A stretch of 64,000 nt of DNA from Sipunculus nudus (lineage: Eukaryota > Annelida > Sipuncula > Golfingiida > Sipunculidae), in NCBI GenBank assembly GCA_026874595.1, contig CM049314.1, forward strand, positions 30,575,729 through 30,639,728, given 5' to 3'. Position numbers and translations under genes: made by a program. This document shows, piece after piece, positions 34,163 through 47,842 of the stretch. How positions within the stretch are numbered: the stretch's first letter is position 1; every line of letters starts with the position of its first letter. The notes beneath the pieces are model-generated. The model was not told the DNA's origin. It searched no databases and worked only from the letters and a program-made list of their open reading frames with translations.

Positions 34163-37100
34163 CTCAGTTTTCATCGAATTCGCCTGCTTACCGGTTATGG
34201 CGTCTCACATATAGCATTCTACAGGCCACAGTTTTGAAAGAATCCTTTTAAAACTATTACATCTTATGTCTTACACTAATATCTCGAAACAGATTTTTCA
34301 TTTTCCAGAATTGGCCGCTAGGGGGCGGTGCACTCAAACTTGCATAACATATCATTTTTTGGCCATATCTCCAAAACTATAAACCTCATTTACATAAACT
34401 ATAGCTTATTTTCTTCCTCTGGGTCTTTCAAAAAGCCTGGTGTATTCATTTGGTCTCAATCTTGAGTCACTTTGTCTGTGTGTCCGTCTGTTTCTTAGTT
34501 GTCCTCAAATCCGCTTGCTTGCCGGTTCTTGCGTCTCACATATAGCATTCTACAGGCCACAGTTTTGAAACAATCCTTTTAAAACTATTACATCTTATGT
34601 CTTACACTAATATCTTGAAACAGATTTTCATTTTCCAGAATTGGCCGCCAGGGGGCGGTGCACTCAAACTTGCATAACGTATCATTTTTTGGCCATATCT
34701 CCAAACTATTAACTTCATTTACATAAATTATAGCTTATTATCTTCCTCTTAGGTTTCTTCATAATATGATTAAGTCACCTGTTCTCATTCTCGGGTCAGT
34801 ATGTTTGTCTGTTTGTCAGCTGTCCTCAATTTCGCCTGCTTCCTGGTTCTTGCGTCTCACATGTAGCATTTTACTGGCCACAGTTTTGCAGGAATCGTTT
34901 TGTAAATTACACTTGTCATATATCGTGATGATATCTGGAAGCCCTATGTTTATTATTCAAATAAGTTAAAGATCAAGGTCAAGGTGATCAAAATATATCA
35001 AAATCTTATTTTCTTTAGAACTTTGTTAATATTGCTTCTTTCTTCACAAACTATGGATTATTTTCTTTCACTTTGACACTGCTCGTTCATCTGACTAACT
35101 TTACATCATTTCCGGCAAGCGCGTGACCTCAGGTCATCTCGTTTGTCTGTCTGTCTGTCTGTGTACTCTCTACAGGCCACCATTTTAGGGCAATTGCCTT
35201 TAAACTTATACAGCTGGTAGACAAGTAAAAGTCCTGGAGGCCTTTAGTTTTTGAGCGATATAGGTCAAAGGTCAAGGTCAAGGTCATCAAAACTTCTCAA
35301 AACGGTTTTTTCTTCATATCTTTGTCGCTATTAGGCGTATCTTCTTCAAACATAGCTCATTTTAAACGTCATTCCAAGGCCCGTCATCTGGTGTGTAGCT
35401 GACTCAAATTTGCCGTAACCATGGTTACGAATTTTTGGGAAAAAGTCATGATTTTCGAAAATAAGGGGCCTTATTTTTCTAACTTTGGCAGTTTTACAGC
35501 TAGAGAGGTCTAGTTTTTTGCATCAGGTAGCATTTAACAAGTACTGCAAGAATTTTTCATAAGTCTCGCAATATCTCCTATAATATCTCGTCAAACGAGA
35601 TATTTCGAGATTTCAGTAGTCTTGCCCTGGAGGCCACAGTTTTGCAGGAATCTTTTGGAAACTGACATATCGTAAGTCCTACACTATTATCTCGAAACCA
35701 TTTTTCCATTTTTTTAATGCAGCCGTTAGGTGGCGCTGTATGCAAACCTCCCCAACATATCATGTTTTGGCCATATCTCCAAAACTGTGAGCCTCAATTA
35801 CATAAACTATAGCTTATTTTCATCCTCTGAGTCTTTTCTAAATCCTGGTGTATTCATTTGGTCTCAATCTTGAGTCACTTTGTCTGTGTGTCCGTCTGTT
35901 TCTCAGTTATCCTCAAATTCGCTTGCTTGCCGATTGTTGCGTCTCATATATAGCATTCTACAGGCCACAGTTTTGAAAGAATCCTTTTAAAACTATTACA
36001 TCTTATGTCTTACACTAATATCTCGAAACCGATTTTTCATTTTCCAGAATTGGCCGCTAGGGGGCGGTGCACTCAAACTTGCACAACATATCATTTTTTG
36101 GCCATATCTCCAAAACTATAAACATCATTTACATAAACTATAGCTTATTTTCTTCCTCTGGGCCTTTCCAAAAACCTGGTGTATTCATTTGGTCTCAATC
36201 TTGAGTCACTTTGTCTGTGTGTCCGTCTGTTTCTCAGTTGTCCTCAAATTCGCTTGCTTGCCGGTTCTTGCGTCTCACATATAGCATTCTACAGACCACA
36301 GTTTTGAAAGAATCCTTTTCAAACTATTACATCATATGTTTTACACTAATATCTCGAAACCGATTTTTCATTTTTCAGAATTGGCCGCTAGAGGGCGGTG
36401 CACTCAAACTTGCACAACATATCATTTTTTGACCATATCTCCAAAACTATTAACCTCATTAACATAAACTTTAGCTTATTATCTTCCTCTGAGGTTTTTT
36501 CCATAACATGATTAAGTCATTTGTTCTCAATCTTGGGTCAGTTTGTCAGTATGTTTGTCTGTTTGTCAGTTGTCCTCAATTTCGCCTGCTTCCTGGTTCT
36601 TGCGTCTCACGTGTAGCATTCTACTGGCCACAGTTTTGCAGGAATCGTTTTGTAAATTACACTTGTCATATATCGTGATGATATCTGGAAGTCCTATGTT
36701 TATTATTCAAATAAGTCAAAGGTCAAGGTCAAGGTGATCAAAATATATCAAAATCTTATTTTCTTTAGAACTTTGTTAATATTGGTTCTTTCTTCACAAA
36801 CTATGGATTATTTTCTTTCACTTTGACACTGCTGGTTCATCTGACTAACTTTACATCATTTCCGGCAAGCGCGTGACCTCAGGTCATCTAGTTTGTTTGT
36901 TTGTCTGTCTGTGTACTCTGTACAGGCCACAATTTTGCAGCAATTGCTGTCAAACTTACACAGCTGGTAGATAATCAAAAGTCCTGGAGGCCTATTGTTT
37001 TTGGGCAATATAGGTCAAAGGTCAAGGTCAAGGTCATCAAAACTTCTCAAAACGGTTTTTTCTTCATATCTTTGTCACTATTAGTCGTATCTTCTTCAAA

Positions 37101-38306
37101 CATAGCTCATTTTAAACGTCATTTCAAGGCCTGTCATCTGGTGTGTAGCAGTCTCAAATTTGCCGTAACCATGGTTACGAATTTTGGGGGAAAATCATGA
37201 TATTCGAAAATAAGGGGCCTTATTTTTCTAACTTTGGCAGTTTTACAGCTAGAGAGGTCTAGTTTTTTGCATCAGGTAGCATTCAACAAGTACTGCAAGA
37301 CTGATTTATAAGTCTAGCGATATCTCGTATAATATCTCGTCAAACGAGATATTTCGAGATTTCAGTAGTCTTGCCCTGGTGCCACAGTTTTGCTGGAATC
37401 TTTTTGAAACTGACATATCATTGGTCCTACACTATTATCTCGAAAAGTTTTTCTATTTTCTGAATGCGGCCACTAGGGGGCGCTGTATGCAAATCTCCCT
37501 AACATACCATGTTTTGGCCATATCTCCAAAACTGTAAGCCTCAATTACATAAACTATAGCTGATTTTCTTCTTCTGGGTCTTTCCAAACACCTTGTGTAT
37601 TCATTTGGTCTCAATCTTGAGTCACTTTGTCTGTGTGTCCGTCTGTTTCAAAGTTGTCCTCAAATCCGCTTCTTTGCCGGTTCTTGCGTCTCACATATAG
37701 CATTCTACAGGGCACAGTTTTGAAAGAATCCTTTTAAAACTATTATATCTTATGTCTTACACTAACATCTCAAAACCGATTTTTCCATTTCCAGAATTGG
37801 CCGCTAGGGGGCGGTGCCCTCATATTTGCACAACATATCATTTTTTGGCCATATCTCCAAAACTATAAATCTCATTTACATAAACTATAGCTTATTTTTT
37901 TCCTCTAAGTCTTCTTCATGAACTCGTTTAGTCATCTGGTCTCAATCTTGTGTCACTTTGTCTGTGTGTCTGTTTCTCAGTTGTCCTCAAATCCGCTTGC
38001 TTGCCGGTTCTTGCGTCTCACATATAGCATTCTACAGGCCACAGTTTTGAAAGAATCTTTTTAAAACTATTACATCTTATGTCTTACACTAATATCTCGA
38101 AACGGATTTTCCATTTTCCAGAATTGGCCGCTAGGGGGCGCTGCACATGACCCTCACACACATATCATCATATTGGCCATATCTCTAAAACCCAAAGACT
38201 CAATTACATAAACCATAGCTTATGTTCTTCGTCTGAGTCTTCTCCATAACCTGGTTAAGTCATCTGGTCTCGGTCTTGTGTCACTTTGTCAGTATGTCCA
38301 TATAAA

Positions 38307-38713
38307 CGGAGGGAAACCTGAATGCACAGAGTCATGCAGGAATGCACGATGACACGCGTTTTAGTAAGACAAAGACTCGTGTAGGTATGAGCGACAATCA
38401 GCGCAGTTTGCTCGTTTTGTGTAGGTCCATCGGGCCAAATGCCAATTCAGGCCCGCAGCCGACGGGATGAATTAATTGGCGTAGCGGGGACCACGGCCAT
38501 TTCCTGGTAAAAACTTGGGAATAAATATACCGGACGGGCTGACCATTTTCTCAGGGCCATAGGAATGTCACCATTCCAGTGTGCCCTCAGACCTGGTCAG
38601 ACCTGGTCAGACCTAAAACGCGTGCCTGCACATCTGTGCGCATGCAGGTGATTGCTGTCCAAAGTTTCGGTCGGTGAGTCCTTCAGGAAAGGACCCGAAC
38701 GGTTTTTTTTTTT
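38307..38713 (+). other. Block D1, copy 4
   Basis: This is a D1-type block with TTGGGAATAAAT and an 11-base T run. It is followed by four hairpin-minisatellite copies as in the other D1 contexts. Confidence 0.6.
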
Positions 38714-39022
38714 AATTGCTCGCCGGAAATCTTCCATTTCTGCAGGCAGGTTGGCCAGTCGCAAATATCTGTTTATTGCTTGCCGGAAATCTTCGATTTC
38801 TGCAAGCAGGTTGGTCAGTCGCGGATGTCTGTTTGTCTGTTTGTTTGTTTGTTGCTTGCCGGAAATCTTCGATTTCTGCAAGCAGGTTGGTCAGTCGCGG
38901 ATGTCTGTTTGTCTGTTTGTTTGTTGCTTGCCGGAAATCTTCGATTTCTGCAAGCAGGTTGGTCAGTCGCGGATGTCTGTTTGTCTGTTTGTTTGTTTGT
39001 TTGTCTGTCTGTCTGTCTGTGT
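38714..39022 (+). repeat. Hairpin minisatellite, 4 copies, plus TGTT/TGTC tract (copy 5, D1)
   Basis: Four hairpin units lie in the D1 context of the last supra-unit. Confidence 0.9.
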
Positions 39023-40099
39023 ACTCTCTACAGGCCATAATTTTAAGGCAATTGCCTTATAACTTATACAGCTGGTAGACAAGCAAAAGTCCTCGGGGCC
39101 TATTGTTTTTGGGCAATACAGGTCAAAGGTCAAGGTCAAGGTCATCAAAACTTCTCAAAACGGTTTTTTCTTCATATCTTTGTCACTATTAGTCGTATCT
39201 TCTTCAAACATAGCTCATTTTAAACGTCATTCCAAGGCCAGTCATCTGGTGTGTAGCTGACTCAAATTTGCCGTAACCATGGTTACGAATTTTTGGGAAA
39301 AAGTCATGATATTCTGAAATAAGGGGTCTTATTTTTCTAACTTTGTCAGTTTTAAAGCTAGAGAGGTCTAGTTTTTTGCATCAGGTAGCATTTAACAAGT
39401 ACTGCAAGATTTTATTAAAATTCTCGCGATATCTCGTACAATATCTCGTCAAACGAGATATTTCGAGATTTCAGTAATCTTGCCCTGGAGGCCACAGTTT
39501 TGCAGGAATCTTTTTGAAACTGACATATCGTAAGTCCTACACTATTATCTCGAAACCAATTTTTCATTTTTTGAATTCGGCCGCTAGGGGGCGCTGGGTG
39601 CAAACCTCTCCAACATATCATGTTTTGGCAATACCTTCAAAATTATAAGCCTCAATTACATAAACCATAGCTTATTTTCTTCCTCTGAGTCTTTCCAAAA
39701 TCCTGGTGTAGTCATTTCGACTCAATCTTGAGTCACTTTGTCAGTGTGTCCGTCTGTTTCTCAGTTGTCCTCAAGTCCGCTTGCTTGCCGGTTCTTGCGT
39801 CTCACATATAGCATTCTACAGGACACAGTTTTGAAAGAATCCTTTTAAAACTATTACATCTTATGTCTTACACTAATATTTCGAAACTGATTTTTCCTTT
39901 TCCAGAATTGGCCGCTAGGGGGCGCTGCACATGACCCTCACACACATATCATTATATTGGCCATATCTCTAAAACCTAAAGACTCAATTACATAAACCAT
40001 ATCTTATGTTCTTCGTCTGAGTCTTTTCCATAACCTGGTTAAGTCATCTGGTCTCGGTCTTGTGTCAATTTTTCAGTATGTCCATATAAACTTTATAAA

Positions 40100-40504
40100 C
40101 GGAGGGAAACCTGAATGCACAGAGTCATGCAGGAATGCACGATGACACGCGTTTTAGTAAGACAAAGACTCGTGTAGGTATGAGCGACAATCAGCGCAGT
40201 TTGCTCGTTTTGTGTAGGTCCATCGGGCCAAATGCCAATTCAGGCCCGCAGCCGACGGGATGAATTAATTGGCGTAGCGGGGACCACGGCCATTTCCTGG
40301 TAAAAACTTGTGAATAAATATACCGGACGGGCTGACCATTTTCTCAGGGCCAAAGGAATGTCACCATTCCAGTGTGCCCTCAGACCTGGTAAGACCTGGT
40401 CAGACCTAAAACGCGTGCCTGCACATCTGTGCGCATGCAGGTGATTGCTGTCCAAAATTTCGGTCGGTGAGTCCTTCAGGAAAGGACCCGAACCGTTTTT
40501 TTTT
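40100..40504 (+). other. Block D2, copy 5
   Basis: This is a D2-type block with one private change (CCAAAATTTCGG for CCAAAGTTTCGG near 40456) just before the terminal hairpin. The 9-base T run is intact. Confidence 0.6.
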
Positions 40505-40625
40505 CAATTGCTTGCCGGAAATCTTCCATTTCTGCAGGCAGGTTGGCCAGTCGCAAATCTCTGTTTATTGCTTGCCGGAAATCTTCGATTTCTGCAAGCA
40601 GGTTGGTCAGTCGCGGATGTCTGTT

Positions 40626-40660
<35 letters not shown>

Positions 40661-40661
40661 G
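40505..40661 (+). repeat. Hairpin minisatellite, 2 copies, plus TGTC tract (copy 5, D2)
   Basis: Two hairpin units lie in the D2 context of the last supra-unit. Confidence 0.9.
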
Positions 40662-43600
40662 TACTCTCTACAGGCCACAATTTTCCAGCAATTGCTTTCA
40701 AACTTATACAGCTGGTAGAAAAGCAAAAGTCCTGGAGGCCTATTGTTTTTTGGCAATATAGGTCAAAGGTCAAGGTCAAGGTCATCAAAAGTATACAAAA
40801 CGGTTTTTTCTTCATATCTTTGTTACTTTTAGGGATATCTTCTTCAAACATAGCTCATTTTAAAGGTCATTCCCAGGCCTTTCTACTGGTGTGTAGCTCT
40901 TTCAAATTGGCCGTTACCATGGTTACGAATTTTTGGGAAAAAATCATGATATTCGAAAATCTGGGGTCTTATTTTTCTAACTTTGTCATTTTTAAAGCTA
41001 GAGAGGTCTAGTTTTTTGCATCAGGTAGCATTTAACAAGTACTGCAAGATTTTATTAAAAGTCTCGCGATATTTCGTATAATATCTCGTCAAACGAGATA
41101 TTTCGAGATTTCAGTAATCTTGCCCTGGAGGTTACAGTTTTGCAGGAATCTTTTTGAAACTGACATATCGTAAGTCCTACACTATTATCTCGAAATCAAT
41201 TTTTCATTTTTTTAATTCGGCCGCTAGGGGGCGCTGGGTGCAAACCTCTCCAACATATCATGTTTTGGCAATATCTCCAAAACTGTGAGCCTCAATTACA
41301 TAAACTATAGCTTATTTTCATCCTCTGAGTCTTTCTGAATCCTGGAGTAGTCATTTCGACTCAATCTTGAGTCACTTTGTCAGTGTGTCCGTCTGTTTCC
41401 CAGTTGTCCTCAAATCCGCTTGCTTGCCGGTTCTTGCGTCTCACATATAGCGTTCTACAGGACACAGTTTTGAAAGAATCCTTTTCAAACTATTACATCT
41501 TATGTCTTACACTATTATCTCGAAACGGATTTTTCATTTTCCAGAATTGGCCGCTAGGGGGCGGTGCACTCAAACTTGCAAAACATATCATTTTTTGGCC
41601 ATATCTCCAAAACTATAAACCTAATTTACATAAACTATAGCTTATTTTCTTCCTCTGGGTCTTTAAAAAACCTGGTGTATTCATTTGGTCTCAATCTTGA
41701 GTCACTTTGTCTGTGTGTCCGTCTGTTTCTCAGTTGTCCTCAAATCCGCTTGCTTGCCGGTTCTTGCGTCTCACATATAGCATTCTACAGGCCACAGTTT
41801 TGAAAGAATCCTTTTAAAACTATTACATCTTATGTCTTACACTAATATCTCGAAACGGATTTTTCATTTTCCAGAATTGGCCGCTAGGGGGCGGTGCACT
41901 CAAACTTGCACAACATATCATTTTTTGGCCATATCTCCAAAACTATAAACCTCATTTACATAAACTACAGCTTATTATCTTCCTCTGAGGTTTCTTCATA
42001 ACATGATTAAGTCATCTGTTCTCAATCTTGGGTCATTTTGTCAGTATGTTTGTCTGTTTGTCAGTTGTCCTCAATTTCGCCTGCTTCCTGGTTCTTGCGT
42101 CTCACATGTAGCATTCTACTGGCCACAGTTTTGCAGGAATCGTTTTGTAAATTACACTTGCCATATATAGTGATGATATCTGAAAGTCCTATGTTTATTA
42201 TTCAAATAAGTCAAAGGTCAAGGTCAAGGTGACCAAAATATATCAAAATCTTATTATCTTTAGAACTTTGTTAATATTGCTTCTTTCTTCACAAACTATG
42301 TATTATTTTCTTTCACTTTGACACTGCTCGTTCATCTGACTAACTTTACATCATTTCCGGCAAGCGCGTGACCTCAGGTCATCTAGTTTGTCTGTTTGTC
42401 TGTCTGTCTGTGTACTCTCTACAGGCCACAATTTTGCAGCAATTGTCTTTAAACTTATACAGCTGGTAGACAAGCAAAAGTCCTCGGGGCCTATTGTTTT
42501 TGGGCAATACAGGTCAAAGGTCAAGGTCAAGGTCATCAAAACTTCTCAAAATGGTTTTTTCTTCATATCTTTGCCACTATAAGTCGTATCTTCTTCAAAC
42601 ATAGCTCATTTTAAACATCATTCCAAGGCCAGTCATCTGGTGTGTAGCTGACTCAAATTTGCCGTAACCATGGTTACGAATTTTTGGAAAAAAGTCATGA
42701 TATTTAAAAAAAAGGGGCCTTATTTTTCTAACTTTGGCAGTTTTACAGCTAGAGAGGTCTAGTTTTTTGCATCAGGTAGCATTTAACAAGTACTGCAAGA
42801 TTTTATTAAGGTCTCGCGATATCTTGTATAATATCTCGTCAAAGGAGATATTTCGAGATTTCAGTAATCTTGCCCTGGAGGTCACAGTTTTGCAGGAATC
42901 TTTTTGAAACTGACATATCGTAAGTCCTACACTATTATCTCGAAATAATTTTTCCATTTTTTGAATGCAGCCACTAGATGGCGCTGTATGCAAACCTCCC
43001 CAACATATCATGTTTTGGCCATATCTCCAAAACTGTGAGCCTCAATTACATAAACTATAGCTTATTTTCTTCCTCTGAGACTTTTCTAAATCCTGGTGGA
43101 GTCATTTTGACTCAATCTTGAGTCACTTTGTCAGTGTGTCCGTCTGTTTCTCAGTTTTCATCGAATTCGCCTGCTTACCGGTTATGGCGTCTCACATATA
43201 GCATTCTACAGGCCACAGTTTTGAAAGAATCCTTTTAAAACTATTACATCTTATGTCTTACACTAATATCTCGAAACAGATTTTTCATTTTCCAGAATTG
43301 GCCGCTAGGGGGCGGTGCACTCAAACTTGCATAACATATCATTTTTTGGCCATATCTCCAAAACTATAAACCACATTTACATAAACTATAGCTTATTTTC
43401 TTCCTCTGGGTCTTTCAAAAAGCCTGGTGTATTCATTTGGTCTCAATCTTAAGTCACTTTGTCTGTGTGTCCGTCTGTTTCTTAGTTGTCCTCAAATCCG
43501 CTTGCTTGCCGGTTCTTGCGTCTCACATATAGCATTCTACAGGCCACAGTTTTGAAACAATCCTTTTAAAACTATTACATCTTATGTCTTACACTAATAT

Positions 43601-46600
43601 CTTGAAACAGATTTTCATTTTCCAGAATTGGCCGCCAGGGGGCGGTGCACTCAAACTTGCATAACGTATCATTTTTTGGCCATATCTCCAAACTATTAAC
43701 TTCATTTACATAAATTATAGCTTATTATCTTCCTCTTAGGTTTCTTCATAATATGATTAATTCACCTGTTCTCATTCTCGGGTCAGTATGTTTGTCTGTT
43801 TGTCAGCTGTCCTCAATTTCGCCTGCTTCCTGGTTCTTGCGTCTCACATGTAGCATTTTACTGGCCACAGTTTTGCAGGAATCGTTTTGTAAATTACACT
43901 TGTCATATATCGTGATGATATCTGGAAGCCCTATGTTTATTATTCAAATAAGTTAAAGATCAAGGTCAAGGTGATCAAAATATATCAAAATCTTATTTTC
44001 TTTAGAACTTTGTTAATATTGCTTCTTTCTTCACAAACTATGGATTATTTTCTTTCACTTTGACACTGCTCGTTCATCTGACTAACTTTACATCATTTCC
44101 GGCAAGCGCGTGACCTCAGGTCATCTCGTTTGTCTGTCTGTCTGTCTGTGTACTCTCTACAGGCCACCATTTTAGGGCAATTGCCTTTAAACTTATACAG
44201 CTGGTAGACAAGTAAAAGTCCTGGAGGCCTATAGTTTTTGAGCGATATAGGTCAAAGGTCAAGGTCAAGGTCATCAAAACTTCTCAAAACGGTTTTTTCT
44301 TCATATCTTTGTCGCTATTAGGCGTATCTTCTTCAAACATAGCTCATTTTAAACGTCATTCCAAGGCCCGTCATCTGGTGTGTAGCTGACTCAAATTTGC
44401 CGTAACCATGGTTACGAATTTTTGGGAAAAAGTCATGATTTTCGAAAATAAGGGGCCTTATTTTTCTAACTTTGGCAGTTTTACAGCTAGAGAGGTCTAG
44501 TTTTTTGCATCAGGTAGCATTTAACAAGTACTGCAAGAATTTTTCATAGGTTTCGCAATATCTCCTATAATATCTCGTCAAACGAGATATTTCGAGATTT
44601 CAGTAGTCTTGCCCTGGAGGCCACAGTTTTGCAGGAATCTTTTGGAAACTGACATATCGTAAGTCCTACACTATTATCTCGAAACCATTTTTCCATTTTT
44701 TTAATGCAGCCGTTAGGTGGCGCTGTATGCAAACCTCCCCAACATATCATGTTTTGGCCATATCTCCAAAACTGTGAGCCTCAATTACATAAACTATAGC
44801 TTATTTTCATCCTCTGAGTCTTTTCTAAATCCTGGTGTATTCATTTGGTCTCAATCTTGAGTCACTTTGTCTGTGTGTCCGTCTGTTTCTCAGTTATCCT
44901 CAAATTCGCTTGCTTGCCGATTGTTGCGTCTCATATATAGCATTCTACAGGCCACAGTTTTGAAAGAATCCTTTTAAAACTATTACATCTTATGTCTTAC
45001 ACTAATATCTCGAAACCGATTTTTCATTTTCCAGAATTGGCCGCTAGGGGGCGGTGCACTCAAACTTGCACAACATATCATTTTTTGACCATATCTCCAA
45101 AACTATAAACATCATTTACATAAACTATAGCTTATTTTCTTCCTCTGGGTCTTTCCAAAAACCTGGTGTATTCATTTGGTCTCAATCTTGAGTCACTTTG
45201 TCTGTGTGTCCGTCTGTTTCTCAGTTGTCCTCAAATTCGCTTGCTTGCCGGTTCTTGGGTCTCACATATAGCATTCTACAGACCACAGTTTTGAAAGAAT
45301 CCTTTTCAAACTATTACATCATATGTTTTACACTAATATCTCGAAACCGATATTTCATTTTTCAGAATTGGCCGCTAGAGGGCGGTGCACTCAAACTTGC
45401 ACAACATATCATTTTTTGACCATATCTCCAAAACTATTAACCTCATTAACATAAACTTTAGCTTATTATCTTCCTCTGAGGTTTTTTCCATAACATGATT
45501 AAGTCATTTGTTCTCAATCTTGGGTCAGTTTGTCAGTATGTTTGTCTGTTTGTCAGTTGTCCTCAATTTCGCCTGCTTCCTGGTTCTTGCGTCTCACGTG
45601 TAGCATTCTACTGGCCACAGTTTTGCAGGAATCGTTTTGTAAATTACACTTGTCATATATCGTGATGATATCTGGAAGTCCTATGTTTATTATTCAAATA
45701 AGTCAAAGGTCAAGGTCAAGGTGATCAAAATATATCAAAATCTTATTTTCTTTAGAACTTTGTTAATATTGGTTCTTTCTTCACAAACTATGGATTATTT
45801 TCTTTCACTTTGACACTGCTGGTTCATCTGACTAACTTTACATCATTTCCGGCAAGCGCGTGACCTCAGGTCATCTAGTTTGTTTGTTTGTCTGTCTGTG
45901 TACTCTGTACAGGCCACAATTTTGCAGCAATTGCTGTCAAACTTACACAGCTGGTAGATAATCAAAAGTCCTGGAGGCCTATTGTTTTTGGGCAATATAG
46001 GTCAAAGGTCAAGGTCAAGGTCATCAAAACTTCTCAAAACGGTTTTTTCTTCATATCTTTGTCACTATTAGTCGTATCTTCTTCAAACATAGCTCATTTT
46101 AAACGTCATTTCAAGGCCTGTCATCTGGTGTGTAGCAGTCTCAAATTTGCCGTAACCATGGTTACGAATTTTTGGGGAAAATCATGATATTCGAAAATAA
46201 GGGGCCTTATTTTTCTAACTTTGGCAGTTTTACAGCTAGAGAGGTCTAGTTTTTTGCATCAGGTAGCATTCAACAAGTACTGCAAGACTGATTTATAAGT
46301 CTAGCGATATCTCGTATAATATCTCGTCAAACGAGATATTTCGAGATTTCAGTAGTCTTGCCCTGGTGCCACAGTTTTGCTGGAATCTTTTTGAAACTGA
46401 CATATCATTGGTCCTACACTATTATCTCGAAAAGTTTTTCTATTTTCTGAATGCGGCCACTAGGGGGCGCTGTATGCAAATCTCCCTAACATACCATGTT
46501 TTGGCCATATCTCCAAAACTGTAAGCCTCAATTACATAAACTATAGCTGATTTTCTTCTTCTGGGTCTTTCCAAACACCTTGTGTATTCATTTGGTCTCA

Positions 46601-46880
46601 ATCTTGAGTCACTTTGTCTGTGTGTCCGTCTGTTTCAAAGTTGTCCTCAAATCCGCTTCTTTGCCGGTTCTTGCGTCTCACATATAGCATTCTACAGGGC
46701 ACAGTTTTGAAAGAATCCTTTTAAAACTATTATATCTTATGTCTTACACTAACATCTCAAAACCGATTTTTCCATTTCCAGAATTGGCCGCTAGGGGGCG
46801 GTGCACTCAAACTTGCACAACATATCATTTTTTGGCCATATCTCCAAAACTATAAATCTCATTTACATAAACTATAGCTT

Positions 46881-47621
46881 ATTTTCTTCCTCTGGGTCTT
46901 TCCAAAACCTTGTGTATTCATTTGGTCTCAATCTTGAGTCACTTTGTCTGTGTGTCCGTCTGTTTCTCAGTTGTCCTCAAATTCGCTTGCTTGCCGGATC
47001 TTGCGTCCCACATAAAGCACTCTACAGGGCACAGTTTTGAAAGAATCCTTTTAAAACTATTACATCTAATGTCTTACACTAATATCTCGAAACCGATTTT
47101 TCATTTTCCAGATATGGCCACTAGGGGGCGGTGCACCCAAACTTCCACAACATATCATTTTTTGGCCATATCGCCAAAACTATTAATCTCATTTACATAA
47201 ACTATAGCTTATGTTCTTCTTCTGAGGTTTCTCCATCACATGATTAAGTCAACTGGTCTCAATCTTGGGTCAGTTTGTCAGTATGTTTGTCTGTTTTTCA
47301 GTTGTCCTTAATTTCGCCTGCTTCCTGGTTCTTGCGTCTCACATATACCATTCTACTGGCCACAGTTTTGCAGGAATCGCTTTGTAACTTACACTTGTAA
47401 TATTTCGTAACGATATCTGGAAGGCCTATGTTTATTATTCAAATAAGTCAAAGGTCAAGGTCAAGGTGAGCAAAACGTATCAATTTTTTTTTCTTCAGAA
47501 CTTTGTTAATATTCATCCTATTTTTACAAACTAGGGATTATTTTCTTTCACTTTGGCATTGCTCATTCATCTGACTAACTTTACATCATTTCCGGCAAGC
47601 GCGTGACCTCAGGTCATCTAG
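46881..47621 (+). repeat. Diverged A and B modules right of the young array
   Basis: An A monomer with GGCCACTAGGGGGCGGTG at 47116-47133 is followed by a B module ending in CTAG at 47618-47621. Many private changes against the central modules (for example CTTTGTAACTTACACTTGTAA and TTCATCCTATTTTTAC) show this is an older copy. Confidence 0.85.
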
Positions 47622-47799
47622 TTGCTTGCCGGAAATCTTCGATTTCGGCAAGCAGGTTGGTCAGTCGCGGATGTCTGTTTGTTGCTTGCCGGAAATCTTC
47701 GATTTCTGCAAGCAGGTTGGTCAGTCGCGGATGTCTGTTTGTTGCTTGCCGGAAATCTTCGATTTCTGCAAGCAGGTTGGTCAGTCGCGGATGTCTGTT

Positions 47800-47842
<43 letters not shown>
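47622..47842 (+). repeat. Hairpin minisatellite, 3 copies, plus (TGTC)n
   Basis: Three units follow CTAG directly, with no block D between. The first has the GATTTCGGCAAGCAGG form, the other two GATTTCTGCAAGCAGG. Here GCTTGCCGGAA begins 2 bases after a CTAG end, and TTCCGGCAAGC lies about 20 bases before that end, so the two form an inverted pair around the junction. Confidence 0.9.

Larger units (their letters stand above)
31071..38306 (+). repeat. Higher-order repeat copy 4 (7,236 bp, lacks one basic unit)
   Basis: The copy matches copy 3 through D1, c1, D2 and c2. It then switches at 34122-34162 to the sequence downstream of c3, losing 1,747 bp. It resumes with c4 (about 35140) and c5 (36891). 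It shares the CTCTGTACAG variant near 36916 with copy 5, and CCCTCATATTTGC near 37815 with copy 3. Confidence 0.9.
38307..46880 (+). repeat. Higher-order repeat copy 5 (right end of homogeneous array)
   Basis: D1 (38307), c1, D2 (40100), c2, c3, c4, c5 and two A monomers follow the standard order. Similarity to copies 2-4 stops near 46880. There the expected TTTTTTTCCTCTAAG is replaced by TTTTCTTCCTCTGGG, and no further D1 follows. This marks the right border of the young array. Confidence 0.88.
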
